Below, piece after piece: positions 52,025-61,083 of a stretch of 64,000 nt of DNA. The stretch lies in assembly GCA_030825115.1 (NCBI GenBank), contig JAPJQL010000006.1:62001-126000 (forward strand), in the 5' to 3' direction. This stretch comes from Lachnospiraceae bacterium. GTDB taxonomy: Bacteria > Bacillota > Clostridia > Lachnospirales > Lachnospiraceae. The position numbers were made by a program, and so were the translations under genes. Numbering within the stretch: the stretch's first letter is position 1; the number at the start of each line of letters is the position of its first letter. The notes under the pieces were generated by a model. That model did no database searches and was not told the DNA's origin. It saw only the letters and a list, made by a program, of their open reading frames with translations.

Positions 52025-52921
52025 ATGATAGGAATAATTTTAGCAGGCGGCAGTGGTACCAGACTTTACCCCTTGACGAAGGTAACATCCAAGCAGCTCC
52101 TGCCAATTTACGACAAACCTATGATTTACTATCCGATGTCTGTTCTGATGAATGCGGGCATCCGGGACATTTTGATTATTTCCACACCGCAGGATACGCC
52201 CCGTTTCCAAGATCTACTTGGCGATGGTCACCAGTTCGGTGTGCATTTGTCTTACGCTGTACAGCCTTCTCCAGATGGTTTGGCACAGGCGTTTATCATT
52301 GGTGCGGACTTCATCGGTGATGATACTGCTGCAATGGTGTTGGGTGACAACATCTTCACTGGTCACGGCTTGAAGAAGAGATTAAAAGCAGCGGTGGAAA
52401 ATGCAGAGACTGGCAAGGGAGCTACTGTGTTTGGTTACTATGTGGATGACCCTGAACGTTTCGGTATCGTGGAGTTCGACAAGGATGGCAAGGCTGTCTC
52501 CATTGAGGAGAAGCCTGCCACGCCTAAGAGCAATTACTGCGTTACAGGTTTGTACTTCTATGACAACCGTGTAGTGGAGTACGCGAAGAATCTGAAACCT
52601 TCAGCTCGTGGTGAATTGGAAATTACTGATCTGAATCGCATTTATTTGGAAAATGGCGAACTGAATGTGGAACTGCTGGGCCAGGGCTTTACCTGGCTGG
52701 ATACAGGCACCCATGAAAGCTTGGTTGATGCCACAAACTTTGTCAAGACTGTGGAGAGTCACCAACACCGCAAGATTGGTTGTCTTGAGGAAATTGCTTA
52801 CTTGAATGGTTGGATCACCAAAGAAGATGTGCTGGCAGTGTATGAGGTGCTGAAAAAGAACCAGTACGGTCAGTATCTGAAGGATGTTCTGGATGGAAAG
52901 TATCTGGACGTACTTCGCTAA
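52025..52921 (+). CDS. rmlA: Glucose-1-phosphate thymidylyltransferase RmlA
   Basis: Makes dTDP-glucose from dTTP and glucose-1-phosphate, first step to dTDP-rhamnose; 298 aa, full length. Motifs: LAGGSGTRLYPLTKVTSKQL at the N-terminus, PDGLAQAF near residue 82, and VLGDNIFTGHG near residue 106; the C-terminus is complete. It is GC-richer and has different codon choice from the AT-rich neighbours. Intact, although the next two rml genes are not. Confidence 0.96.
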   Translation: MIGIILAGGSGTRLYPLTKVTSKQLLPIYDKPMIYYPMSVLMNAGIRDILIISTPQDTPRFQDLLGDGHQFGVHLSYAVQPSPDGLAQAFIIGADFIGDDTAAMVLGDNIFTGHGLKKRLKAAVENAETGKGATVFGYYVDDPERFGIVEFDKDGKAVSIEEKPATPKSNYCVTGLYFYDNRVVEYAKNLKPSARGELEITDLNRIYLENGELNVELLGQGFTWLDTGTHESLVDATNFVKTVESHQHRKIGCLEEIAYLNGWITKEDVLAVYEVLKKNQYGQYLKDVLDGKYLDVLR

Positions 52922-52976
52922 AATCAGCAGAAAACATATTGATTGAGTGAATTGAGAAAGTAGAGGATTTACATAT

Positions 52977-53995
52977 ATGACAATTATCGTGACTAGCGGT
53001 GCTGGATTTATCGGTTCTAATTTTGTGTTCCACATGCTGGAAAAGTATCCGGACTACCGGATTATCTGCCTGGACAAGTTGACCTATGCTGGTAACCTGT
53101 CCACCTTGGCCCCTGTAATGGACAATCCCAACTTCCGCTTTGTGAAGCTGGACATTTGTGACCGAGAGGGTGTTTACAAGCTGTTCGAGGAAGAGCATCC
53201 AGACATCGTGGTGAACTTTGCAGCAGAGTCTCATGTGGATCGCTCCATTGAGAATCCTGAGATTTTCCTGCAGACCAACATCCTGGGTACACAGGTACTG
53301 ATGGATGCTTGCCGGAAGTATGGTATCACTCGCTATCATCAGGTCTCAACTGATGAAGTCTACGGCGATCTGCCACTGGATCGTCCTGACCTGTTCTTTA
53401 CCGAGGAGACCCCCATTCACACTAGCTCTCCTTACTCCAGCTCCAAGGCTGGTGCAGACCTGCTGATGCTGGCTTATCACAGAACCTACGGCTTGCCTGT
53501 AACCATCAGTCGTTGTTCCAACAATTACGGTCCCTACCACTTCCCGGAGAAGCTGATTCCGTTGATGATTGCGAATGCTCTGAATGACAAACCTCTGCCT
53601 GTCTATGGCGAAGGACTGAATGTCCGTGACTGGCTGTATGTAGAGGATCACTGTAAGGCGATTGATCTGATCATTCATAAGGGTCGTGTGGGAGAGGTCA
53701 CAACATTGGCGGTCACAATGAGATGAAGAATATCGACATCGTGAAGATTATCTGCAAGGCACTGGATAAGCCTGAGAGCCTGATCACCTACGTCACGGAT
53801 CGGAAAGGCCACGATATGCGCTACGTTATCGATCCAACCAAAATCCATAATGAGCTGGGCTGGCTGCCGGAAACCATGTTTGCCGATGGCATCCAGAAGA
53901 CCATCCAGTGGTATCTGGACAATAAGGAATGGTGGGAAACCATCATCTCTGGCGAGTATCAGAATTACTACGAAAAGATGTACGGAGATAGATAA
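52977..53995 (+). pseudogene. rmlB: dTDP-glucose 4,6-dehydratase RmlB, frameshifted
   Basis: RmlB removes water from dTDP-glucose to give the 4-keto-6-deoxy sugar. The protein is split: residues 1-249 in one frame (52977-53726) and the last 90 in another (53723-53995). One T is missing between 53699 and 53700, where GTC-TAC-AAC-ATT-GGC-GGT would give the expected VYNIGGHNEMKNID. The catalytic STDEVYGD and YSSSK motifs remain. A second change is visible at the cofactor site: the usual TGGAGFIG reads TSGAGFIG. The two lesions suggest decay. Confidence 0.88.
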
Positions 53996-54371
53996 ATGGA
54001 TGAGTTGCGTAATTCCCCGAAATTAATCGGGGGGGGGGTACTCAACAAGCATTGATGTTGTAAAAGGTATTGGTATTGTTTTGATGGTGATGTGGCATGC
54101 TGGATTCCCGTATACCCACTTCATCTACCTGTTTCATATGGAGATTTTCTTTACCGCATCTGGCTATTGCTGGAACGGGGAGAATAGTTCGTCCATAAAG
54201 AGTGTCTCCAAGTATATAGCTTGGAATGACCCTGCAATCGGTATTGCTTGGCCCATGCTGGTTGGAGAGTATAAAGGCACAGCCAGTGCTGAAGGATATT
54301 GCTTAGAAGATGGTACGAAGCTGAATCTGAGCGATAAGGATCAGAAGTGGCTTGGATTACAGAATAAGTGA
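53996..54371 (+). pseudogene. Acyltransferase-3/RmlC chimera behind a G10 tract
   Basis: Starting at ATG 53996, directly after the rmlB stop, the frame enters ten Gs and stops soon after (CTC AAC AAG CAT TGA). With nine Gs it would read on as SIDVVKGIGIVLMVMWHAGF and FHMEIFFTASGY, the start of an acyltransferase-3 membrane protein. After about 75 residues this turns into AWNDPAIGIAWP and LSDKDQKWLGL, the C-terminus of dTDP-4-keto-rhamnose 3,5-epimerase RmlC. So two genes were joined in frame near 54220 by a deletion that removed most of both. A complete acyltransferase or RmlC is not made here. Confidence 0.8.
54029..54038 (+). repeat. Poly-G tract (G10) in the acyltransferase chimera
   Basis: Ten Gs 33 bases after the ATG. 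Nine are needed to read through into the acyltransferase sequence. Confidence 0.9.
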
Positions 54372-54391
54372 GTTATTAGAGGAAAATTGAG

Positions 54392-55390
54392 ATGATAATT
54401 ACAAAAACACCATTCCGCATGTCCTTCTTCGGTGGCGGTACAGATATGGAAAACTTCTTTCGGGAGCATGGCGGAGCTGTGCTTTCCACGACTTTTGATA
54501 AATACTGCTATGTGAATGTACGTCATCTTCCTCGGTTCTTTGATTACAGCACGGAATTGTCATACTCAACTACAGAACGGGTAACAAATGTGGATGATAT
54601 CGAACATCCGGCAATTCGTAATGCGATGAAGATGCTGGATATGCATGAAATTCGTCTCACATATGAAGCGGATCTTCCTGCACGTTCTGGTTTGGGAACT
54701 AGCAGTTCTTTTGCCGTGGGTATGCTGAATGCCTTTTATGCTCTTAAAGGCAAGTACGCAGATAAGAAGAAACTGGCAGATGAAGCAATTTATCTTGAAA
54801 GAGTGTTGTGCAATGAAGCGGGTGGCTGGCAGGATCAGATTGCAGCGTCTTATGGCGGATTTAACCGAATCAACTTTGGCCCCGATGGCTATGAAGTGCT
54901 TCCGCTGATTATTTCCCCGGAACGAAAAAGAAAGCTGAACAATAACCTGTTGATGTTCTTTACCGGATTTACGCGATTCTCTTCGGAAATGCAGAAGGCA
55001 AACAATGTTTCGTCAGCAGATAAAATTGCACAGTTGAAAGAAATGCTGGCCTTGGTAGATGAAGCCGAACAGGTTCTTGTCAACAAAGACCGTGATCTTG
55101 ATGATTTTGGTCGTCTGTTGGATCGGACTTGGAGACTGAAAAAGCAGACCGGCTCCAAAATCTCCACAAATAGTATTGATGCTTTTTATGAGAAAGGCAT
55201 TCAGGCTGGCGCGTTGGGTGGCAAGCTGCTTGGTGCAGGCGGTGGAGGTTTCCTTCTGTTCTATGTGCAGCCTGAAAAACAAGAGGCTGTGCGGGACGCA
55301 ATGAAGGAGCTTATGTACATTCCGTTTGCGTTTGAAAACGGTGGAACCAGGGTTATTCATTACAGCCCTGAGACATATGAGCCGAGATGA
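54392..55390 (+). CDS. hddA: D-glycero-D-manno-heptose 7-phosphate kinase HddA
   Basis: GHMP-family kinase that makes heptose 1,7-bisphosphate, 332 aa. It opens ITKTPFRMSFFGGGTDMENFF; the ATP loop is LPARSGLGTSSSFAVG near residue 92; GGKLLGAGGGGFLLFY near residue 277 is the third GHMP motif. The family match and its place beside hddC-gmhB and gmhA define the GDP-heptose pathway. Confidence 0.93.
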   Translation: MIITKTPFRMSFFGGGTDMENFFREHGGAVLSTTFDKYCYVNVRHLPRFFDYSTELSYSTTERVTNVDDIEHPAIRNAMKMLDMHEIRLTYEADLPARSGLGTSSSFAVGMLNAFYALKGKYADKKKLADEAIYLERVLCNEAGGWQDQIAASYGGFNRINFGPDGYEVLPLIISPERKRKLNNNLLMFFTGFTRFSSEMQKANNVSSADKIAQLKEMLALVDEAEQVLVNKDRDLDDFGRLLDRTWRLKKQTGSKISTNSIDAFYEKGIQAGALGGKLLGAGGGGFLLFYVQPEKQEAVRDAMKELMYIPFAFENGGTRVIHYSPETYEPR

Positions 55391-55427
55391 AATACCGGCG
55401 TTGAGATAAATTGGAGGATGTGGACAG

Positions 55428-56720
55428 ATGAAAGTAGTGATTATGGCAGGAGGTAAAGGTACAAGAATATCTTCTGTTGCCAGTGATATTCCAAAACCAA
55501 TGATAAAGATCGAAGGCATACCGGTTCTGGAGCATGAATTGTGTTGCCTCAGAGACCAGGGCTTTACAGAGGTTATCATCATCGTCAGTCATCTGGGTCA
55601 CATCATTATGGACTATTTTGGAGACGGCAGTGGCAATTCACCTGTGACGGAAGAACCCTTCGGTATCCATATAGAGTATTTCGTAGAGGAACAACCCCTT
55701 GGCAATGCCAGTGCACTATTCAAGCTAAAGGAGAAACTGACTGAAGATTTTTTACTGCTCAATGCCGATGCGGTGTTTGATATCAATTTTAATCGCATTG
55801 TAGACTATCACAAGGAAAAAGGTGGTCTTGTCACGCTCTTCACACATCCAAATAGTCATCCCTACGATAGTGGATTGATTATTGCAGATGAAAATGGTGC
55901 AGTCCTTCAGTGGCTTGCCAAAGAGGATGAACGCCCAAAGTATTACCAGAACCGTGTGAATGCAGGACTCCATGTTCTGTCTCCGAAGGTTCTAGAGACG
56001 GAGATTCATACGCTCAAGGTCGATTTGGATCGGCAATTATTGAAGCCTTTGGCGGGAACGGGCAAGATGTTTTGTTATGACAGCCCAGAATATGTGAAAG
56101 ATATGGGTACGCCCGACCGATATGAGGCAGTATGTCGTGATTTCCAAAACGGAACGGTACAGGCAAAAAATTTAGGGAAAAAGCAGAAAGCTATCTTCCT
56201 GGATCGGGATGGAACGATTAACCAGTATGTGGGCTTTTTGAGAAATATAGATGATTATGAACTGATTGATGGTGTAGCAGAAGCTATCAAAGCAATCAAT
56301 AGTAGTGGATATCTTGCAATCGTTGTGACGAACCAGCCTGTGATTACACGGGGTGAGGTGATTTGGGATGAACTGCAGGAGATCCACAATAAAATGGAAA
56401 CATTGCTGGGTCTGGAAGGCGCCTATTTGGATGGAATCTATTTCTGTCCGCATCATCCGCATCGTGGATTTGAGGGCAAAGTCCCGGAACTAAAAATAGA
56501 ATGTGACTGTCGGAAACCGAAGCCAGGGATGTTGCTGAAAGCTGCTAATAATTTCAACATTGACTTATCCCAGTCGTGGATGATTGGTGATGGGGAAAAT
56601 GACGTGAAGGCTGGTGTTGCAGCGGGATGCAGAACGGCACTGCTTGGTAATGGTGATTTTGGACAGGATATTACAGTTGATAATTTGCTGGGAGCAGTTA
56701 AAACGATTCTTGAAAAATAA
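55428..56720 (+). CDS. HddC-GmhB fusion: heptose-1-P guanylyltransferase and heptose bisphosphatase
   Basis: A 430-aa two-domain enzyme. Residues 1-235 are a nucleotidyltransferase of the HddC type (MAGGKGTRISSVASDIPKPM, LLNADAVFDINF, VNAGLHVLSP). After a short linker, residues 245-430 are a HAD phosphatase of the GmhB type (IFLDRDGTINQYVG, VVTNQPVITRGE, the CPHHPH...CDCRKPKPGM zinc loop, and IGDGENDVKAGVAAG). One protein therefore removes the 7-phosphate and activates the 1-phosphate as GDP-heptose. Separate genes are more usual. The stop overlaps the gmhA start by one base. Confidence 0.93.
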   Translation: MKVVIMAGGKGTRISSVASDIPKPMIKIEGIPVLEHELCCLRDQGFTEVIIIVSHLGHIIMDYFGDGSGNSPVTEEPFGIHIEYFVEEQPLGNASALFKLKEKLTEDFLLLNADAVFDINFNRIVDYHKEKGGLVTLFTHPNSHPYDSGLIIADENGAVLQWLAKEDERPKYYQNRVNAGLHVLSPKVLETEIHTLKVDLDRQLLKPLAGTGKMFCYDSPEYVKDMGTPDRYEAVCRDFQNGTVQAKNLGKKQKAIFLDRDGTINQYVGFLRNIDDYELIDGVAEAIKAINSSGYLAIVVTNQPVITRGEVIWDELQEIHNKMETLLGLEGAYLDGIYFCPHHPHRGFEGKVPELKIECDCRKPKPGMLLKAANNFNIDLSQSWMIGDGENDVKAGVAAGCRTALLGNGDFGQDITVDNLLGAVKTILEK

Positions 56721-57382
56721 TGAAAGAAATGAGTTGTACGAAGATGAATGAGAGTTTGAACAAGCATATCGATCTTTTGGTGAAAAGGTATCCTGTGTTA
56801 GAAACAGTTAAAAATGATATCGTTGCGGCTTACGATGTGATGGAAGCTTGTTACCGGAACGGAGGGAAACTACTGGTTGCCGGTAATGGTGGTTCTGCAG
56901 CAGATGCAGAACACATCGTTGGAGAGCTGATGAAGGGATTTAAGATGCCTCGAAAATCCAGTGAGGAGTATGCTCAGAAGCTGATAGCAGCGGAACCGGA
57001 ACTTGGGGTAGTCTTGGCAGAGAATCTCCAGGGTGCGCTTCCTGCTATTGCATTGTCTACTGCCTATATGAATGATTGCGTACCGTTGCTCTGCTTTGCA
57101 CAACAGGTCAATGGATATGGTAATTCAGGGGATGTGTTTCTTGGTATATCCACATCCGGTAATAGTAAGAATGTCTTGTATGCAGCGACAGTGGCTCGTG
57201 CCAAAGGCATGAAAGTTATTGGATTAACTGGAGCTAAGGATAGTAAACTGTCTGCTTATGCGGATGCTACAGTAAAGGTTCAGGAAACGGAAACTTATAT
57301 GATTCAGGAATTGCATCTGCCTATTTATCATTGCTGGTGTTTGATGCTGGAGGAAACATTTTTTGGAGAGTGCTATGACTAA
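56720..57382 (+). CDS. gmhA: Sedoheptulose-7-phosphate isomerase GmhA
   Basis: Converts sedoheptulose-7-phosphate to D-glycero-D-manno-heptose-7-phosphate, 220 aa. The SIS fold is evident: VAGNGGSAADAEHIVGELMKG near residue 54 and LGISTSGNSKNVLYA near residue 145, with the Gln-rich ELHLPIYHCWC region at the end. It is the first enzyme of the GDP-heptose route, although encoded last. It overlaps the following gene by 8 bp. Confidence 0.95.
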   Translation: MKEMSCTKMNESLNKHIDLLVKRYPVLETVKNDIVAAYDVMEACYRNGGKLLVAGNGGSAADAEHIVGELMKGFKMPRKSSEEYAQKLIAAEPELGVVLAENLQGALPAIALSTAYMNDCVPLLCFAQQVNGYGNSGDVFLGISTSGNSKNVLYAATVARAKGMKVIGLTGAKDSKLSAYADATVKVQETETYMIQELHLPIYHCWCLMLEETFFGECYD

Positions 57383-58607
57383 GATTTTATGGATATCTAT
57401 GTGTCCACCGATACCGACTGTTAAAAATGCTGGTGGACAGACCTTTAATTATTATTATAATGCTTTTCGAGATAATGGAGAGTTTGAATTGACATTAATC
57501 TCGAAGCTTACTAATTCTGAATGGATTGGTGCTGAGTCATATCGTGATGAAACTAATCGAGTTTATATTAAAAACAGAACTGGAATTCGAAGAATAGTCG
57601 ACTTAATGTACAGTGTTTTTTCAAAAGTAAATCCGTATTCTAAATATGGAAATTCTTTATTGAAGAGTACTTACCGCGACATAGAAAGAGAAATAAAAAG
57701 ATTAAAAATGGGAGGATACAACCCAGACTGTGTTGTCTTAGAGTGGGGACAGATGGGACTTTTCGTTGATTCTGTAAAGAAGTACTTTCCTTATGCAAAA
57801 TATGTTGTTTCTGATCATGATGTTATGTTTTTAGGACTTCAAAGGAAGGTTGCATATGCAGATTCCGTGATAGGTAAAATATTGGCAAATGCTCGCTTCC
57901 AAAATATTAAGAAACGGGAACTGAAAATGATTTTGAAGTGTGATTTGATTGTCACGCACAATGAAAAAGATAAACATATACTTTTGGATGAGGGTGTAGA
58001 ATACGAGAAGATTCATGTTATTGTACCATTTTACAACAGAATTATAGTGGAGAGAAAATCGAATAAAAGAGACATTCTTTTCTTTGGAGCAATGAATCGA
58101 GCGGAAAATTATTTGAGTGCAATTTGGTTTATTGAACAAGTTATGCCCAAATTAGAGCGATTCGATATTCGCTTTGTTGTTGTAGGTGGAAATCCGGATG
58201 AGAGTTTATTTAAATATGCAAGTGAACGAGTAGTAATCACAGGGTTTGTTGATGATTTAGCTATGTATTTTGGTCAGTGTTTGTGCTTGGTAGCATCGTT
58301 AGTGTTAGGTGCTGGAATAAAGGTAAAGGTGTTAGAAGCTGCAGCGGCAGGCGTACCGATTCTAACAAATGAAATTGGAATAGAAGGAATTCCGCTTATC
58401 AAGAATGAGGAATATATTCATTGCGAAACAGCAGATGATTATGTGACAGCAATCGGTTCTATTGTTACGGGAGAGAAAAATGTTGATGTTATTGCGAAAC
58501 GAGCAAAATCACATTTATTTAAAGAATTTAATCTCGAAAATTCCGTTCAAGATTATATAGATAAGATACGCCAGCTATCACAAAATAATAATAGAGATCC
58601 AGCATAG
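57375..58607 (+). CDS. Glycosyltransferase family 1/4 (GT-B)
   Basis: GT-B-fold transferase, 410 aa. It begins TKILWISMCPPIPTVKNAGGQ; the C-terminal domain has VITGFVDDLAMYF and VLGAGIKVKVLEAAAAGVPIL (about residues 315-335), the donor-binding signature. The ATG at 57375, behind GGAGAG within gmhA, is preferred. It lies just after the heptose genes, so it may transfer heptose; this is inference from position. AT-rich. Confidence 0.85.
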   Translation: MTKILWISMCPPIPTVKNAGGQTFNYYYNAFRDNGEFELTLISKLTNSEWIGAESYRDETNRVYIKNRTGIRRIVDLMYSVFSKVNPYSKYGNSLLKSTYRDIEREIKRLKMGGYNPDCVVLEWGQMGLFVDSVKKYFPYAKYVVSDHDVMFLGLQRKVAYADSVIGKILANARFQNIKKRELKMILKCDLIVTHNEKDKHILLDEGVEYEKIHVIVPFYNRIIVERKSNKRDILFFGAMNRAENYLSAIWFIEQVMPKLERFDIRFVVVGGNPDESLFKYASERVVITGFVDDLAMYFGQCLCLVASLVLGAGIKVKVLEAAAAGVPILTNEIGIEGIPLIKNEEYIHCETADDYVTAIGSIVTGEKNVDVIAKRAKSHLFKEFNLENSVQDYIDKIRQLSQNNNRDPA

Positions 58608-58693
58608 TCAAGATTCTTTGAAACGGAGTAATTCTCTTAGGTACATTTGTAATACGTATTAAGATGAATGGTGAAGATAGAGGTAAGGATGAA

Positions 58694-59896
58694 ATGAAAA
58701 TTAGTGTAAATTCAATAATTAGAGGTTGCTTATATCTTTCTATATTACTTTCTTTGAGCTTGATAAAACCACTAGGAGAAATAGTACCTGTATTTTACTC
58801 AAGCTATGCAAATAGCATGTGTGTAATAATCATGGGAGTAGTATCTTTTTTTCTTGTAATAGGGATAAAACGGCTTGAAAAGAGTTGGGTTCTAAAAATA
58901 ACAACATTTATAGTGTTGTTATTTCTATTCAGATTAGTGATAGATGTGGTTGTAAACAAGGATGTTTCGTCAGAGTTTAAATTTCACTGTGTTTATTTAT
59001 ATATTATTTGGGCGATTCCTGTATATTATCTGCTGAGAAATAACGGAATGCAGTTAAATAAACTGTTGGATTATATCATTTACACAACAATATTATCTTA
59101 TCTGTTACGGATATTTATATCGGTTTATTATGGTTCGACAGGCATAAGAATTTTTCTTCCGATATCTACTGAGTATGCAACTTCTTCATGGTTTAGAAAT
59201 GGTATATTGAGAATGAATATGCCTTGCTTTGCAGGAATAATTATTGTTCTTTGTATGTATCAGATGTATTCAACAAATAGAAAGCTAAGGAAATTATTAT
59301 ATATATTTGGAATTGCGCTGGCTCTATATTTTAGTTTAGCGATTCATTGTGCACGTTCCTTACTTGTATATCAAGTAATTGAGATAATATTCTGTATTAT
59401 GATCAAAAGAAGAAGTACTTTTAAACAGTTTTTTTTGCTTGCGATCAGCGGTATTGTTGCCTGTGTCATAGCAAACATCGGAATTATTGATGATTTTATT
59501 GAAATGTTTTCTGCTACAAATCAAATATATGGTGATTCGAATAGCTCGAGAATTATTTCATATGCGTACTATGAAAGAGAGTTTAGTCAGAATTTTTTGA
59601 TAGGAAAGGGATTGACAGTAGATGATGCTAAATTAAGTGATGTTGGAATTCTGTATTCATCTGTAATGTTAGGTGTAGGAATTCTATTTTTCTATTTTGC
59701 GTTTTGGGGAAGATGCATTCAATCGGGATTCATAATGAATCAAGATGAGAATGGAAATGCTAAACGAATTCTAGTATGGGGGATTGGTTTATCAACAGTA
59801 TTGTTGTGTATTAACATAGACTGTTTTTATGGATTAGCAGCATTTTCTGTGCCGTTTTGCATTGCTGTTACGGAGTATGTGCGAAATACAAAATAA
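58694..59896 (+). CDS. Wzy-like polysaccharide polymerase
   Basis: Polytopic membrane protein with about ten to twelve helices over 400 aa. It has a large outward loop near residue 280 (TNQIYGDSNSSRIISYAYY) and a C-terminal helix bundle; IGKGLTVDDAKLSDVGIL follows the loop, as in O-antigen polymerases. Its position in the locus supports a repeat-unit polymerase. An ATG at 58664 is in frame, but AGGTAAGGAT precedes the ATG at 58694. AT-rich. No flippase (Wzx) gene is seen in the window, so it may lie downstream. Confidence 0.8.
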   Translation: MKISVNSIIRGCLYLSILLSLSLIKPLGEIVPVFYSSYANSMCVIIMGVVSFFLVIGIKRLEKSWVLKITTFIVLLFLFRLVIDVVVNKDVSSEFKFHCVYLYIIWAIPVYYLLRNNGMQLNKLLDYIIYTTILSYLLRIFISVYYGSTGIRIFLPISTEYATSSWFRNGILRMNMPCFAGIIIVLCMYQMYSTNRKLRKLLYIFGIALALYFSLAIHCARSLLVYQVIEIIFCIMIKRRSTFKQFFLLAISGIVACVIANIGIIDDFIEMFSATNQIYGDSNSSRIISYAYYEREFSQNFLIGKGLTVDDAKLSDVGILYSSVMLGVGILFFYFAFWGRCIQSGFIMNQDENGNAKRILVWGIGLSTVLLCINIDCFYGLAAFSVPFCIAVTEYVRNTK

Positions 59897-59974
59897 AGTA
59901 TGCAAATAAACTGAGGTAGCTTGATAGTGCGAGAGAGATTTGTTGTTTTGATTTATAGGAGGAGGGATAAAAGA

Positions 59975-61063
59975 ATGCGTATTTTATGGACGAAACTAAT
60001 TAAAAAAGTTTTTGTAGTTATTTTTCAAGTGCCAGCTGAAGTATGCAAATTATGTTCAACGCGCTCACACGAAGTATTTATGGAAATAGCAAGTATGGCA
60101 ATAGAGGATCCTGACAAAAAAGTGAGTTACAAGGTACTGCCTATCAAAGGTTTAGCAGATAATCAACTTATTTATTCTGGGAAAAGCAAAGTGGCAATTG
60201 TCTTGCAAGGACCTTTGATGGCAAAAGATAATTTTACAATTAATGCTGTTGAACAGTATTTGAGTATGTATCCGGATTGTTGGATTATCGTGTCCACATG
60301 GAAGATGCAAGACACAGAAATAATAGATAAGTTAGAGAAGATTGGAGCAATCGTTGTATTGAGTGATATGCCAGATTCGGCAGGGAATCTCAATGTTAAT
60401 TATCAGATAGTTAATTCTAGAGCTGGTATAATTAAGGCCAAAGAACTGGGGGCCAAGTATATTTGTAAAACGAGAACAGACCAATTGCTTTGTAGGCCGC
60501 ATTTATTTGACAACTTAATAGGCATGCTTGAAATGTTTCCTGTGGAGACTAATAATTTTTCCAAACAACGACTGGTGTGTCTTTCAATGAATTATGGCAA
60601 TTTATTCTATCCTTATTTTATGAGTGATTTCTTTTATTTCGGGGATGTTGATGAGATGATAAGGTTATTTGATTGCCCTTTGGATACAAGGGAACGTTTT
60701 ACTATGGATAAGGATTCTACAAGAAGAGATTATTCTGTTTTGATGTATGCCCCAGAGGTATATTTATTAAGAAACTATTTTGAGTCTTTGGGAATAAAAA
60801 CAGAATGTACTGTGAAACAGTATTGGGAAAGTGTAAAAAAATACCTGATATGTATTGATAATCAATATATAGATTTATATTGGCCTAAATATGATAATTA
60901 TCGATATAGATTACATAATTTGTATGGCTCATACTTTGAGAGTGATTCTGAATTGCGCAAAAAAACAGAAAATTTCAACTTTGTAAACTGGCTAAATCTC
61001 TATACGGGGAAACTGACTTATTGCAAAGACTATGAAGCATACGCAGATATAAAATTCAAATAA
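59975..61063 (+). CDS. WavE-like lipopolysaccharide synthesis protein
   Basis: A 362-aa protein resembling the WavE family of polysaccharide-synthesis proteins. Near residue 65 it has VAIVLQGPLMAKDNFTINAV, then IIVSTWKMQDTEI, and GAKYICKTRTDQLL near residue 155, an arrangement shared with WavE. A hydrophobic or basic segment is at the N-terminus. AGGAGG lies 11 nt before the ATG at 59975. Its presumed role is as a sugar or phosphosugar transferase. AT-rich. Confidence 0.75.
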   Translation: MRILWTKLIKKVFVVIFQVPAEVCKLCSTRSHEVFMEIASMAIEDPDKKVSYKVLPIKGLADNQLIYSGKSKVAIVLQGPLMAKDNFTINAVEQYLSMYPDCWIIVSTWKMQDTEIIDKLEKIGAIVVLSDMPDSAGNLNVNYQIVNSRAGIIKAKELGAKYICKTRTDQLLCRPHLFDNLIGMLEMFPVETNNFSKQRLVCLSMNYGNLFYPYFMSDFFYFGDVDEMIRLFDCPLDTRERFTMDKDSTRRDYSVLMYAPEVYLLRNYFESLGIKTECTVKQYWESVKKYLICIDNQYIDLYWPKYDNYRYRLHNLYGSYFESDSELRKKTENFNFVNWLNLYTGKLTYCKDYEAYADIKFK

Positions 61064-61083
61064 AGGAAGGAGAATTTGTTGCT

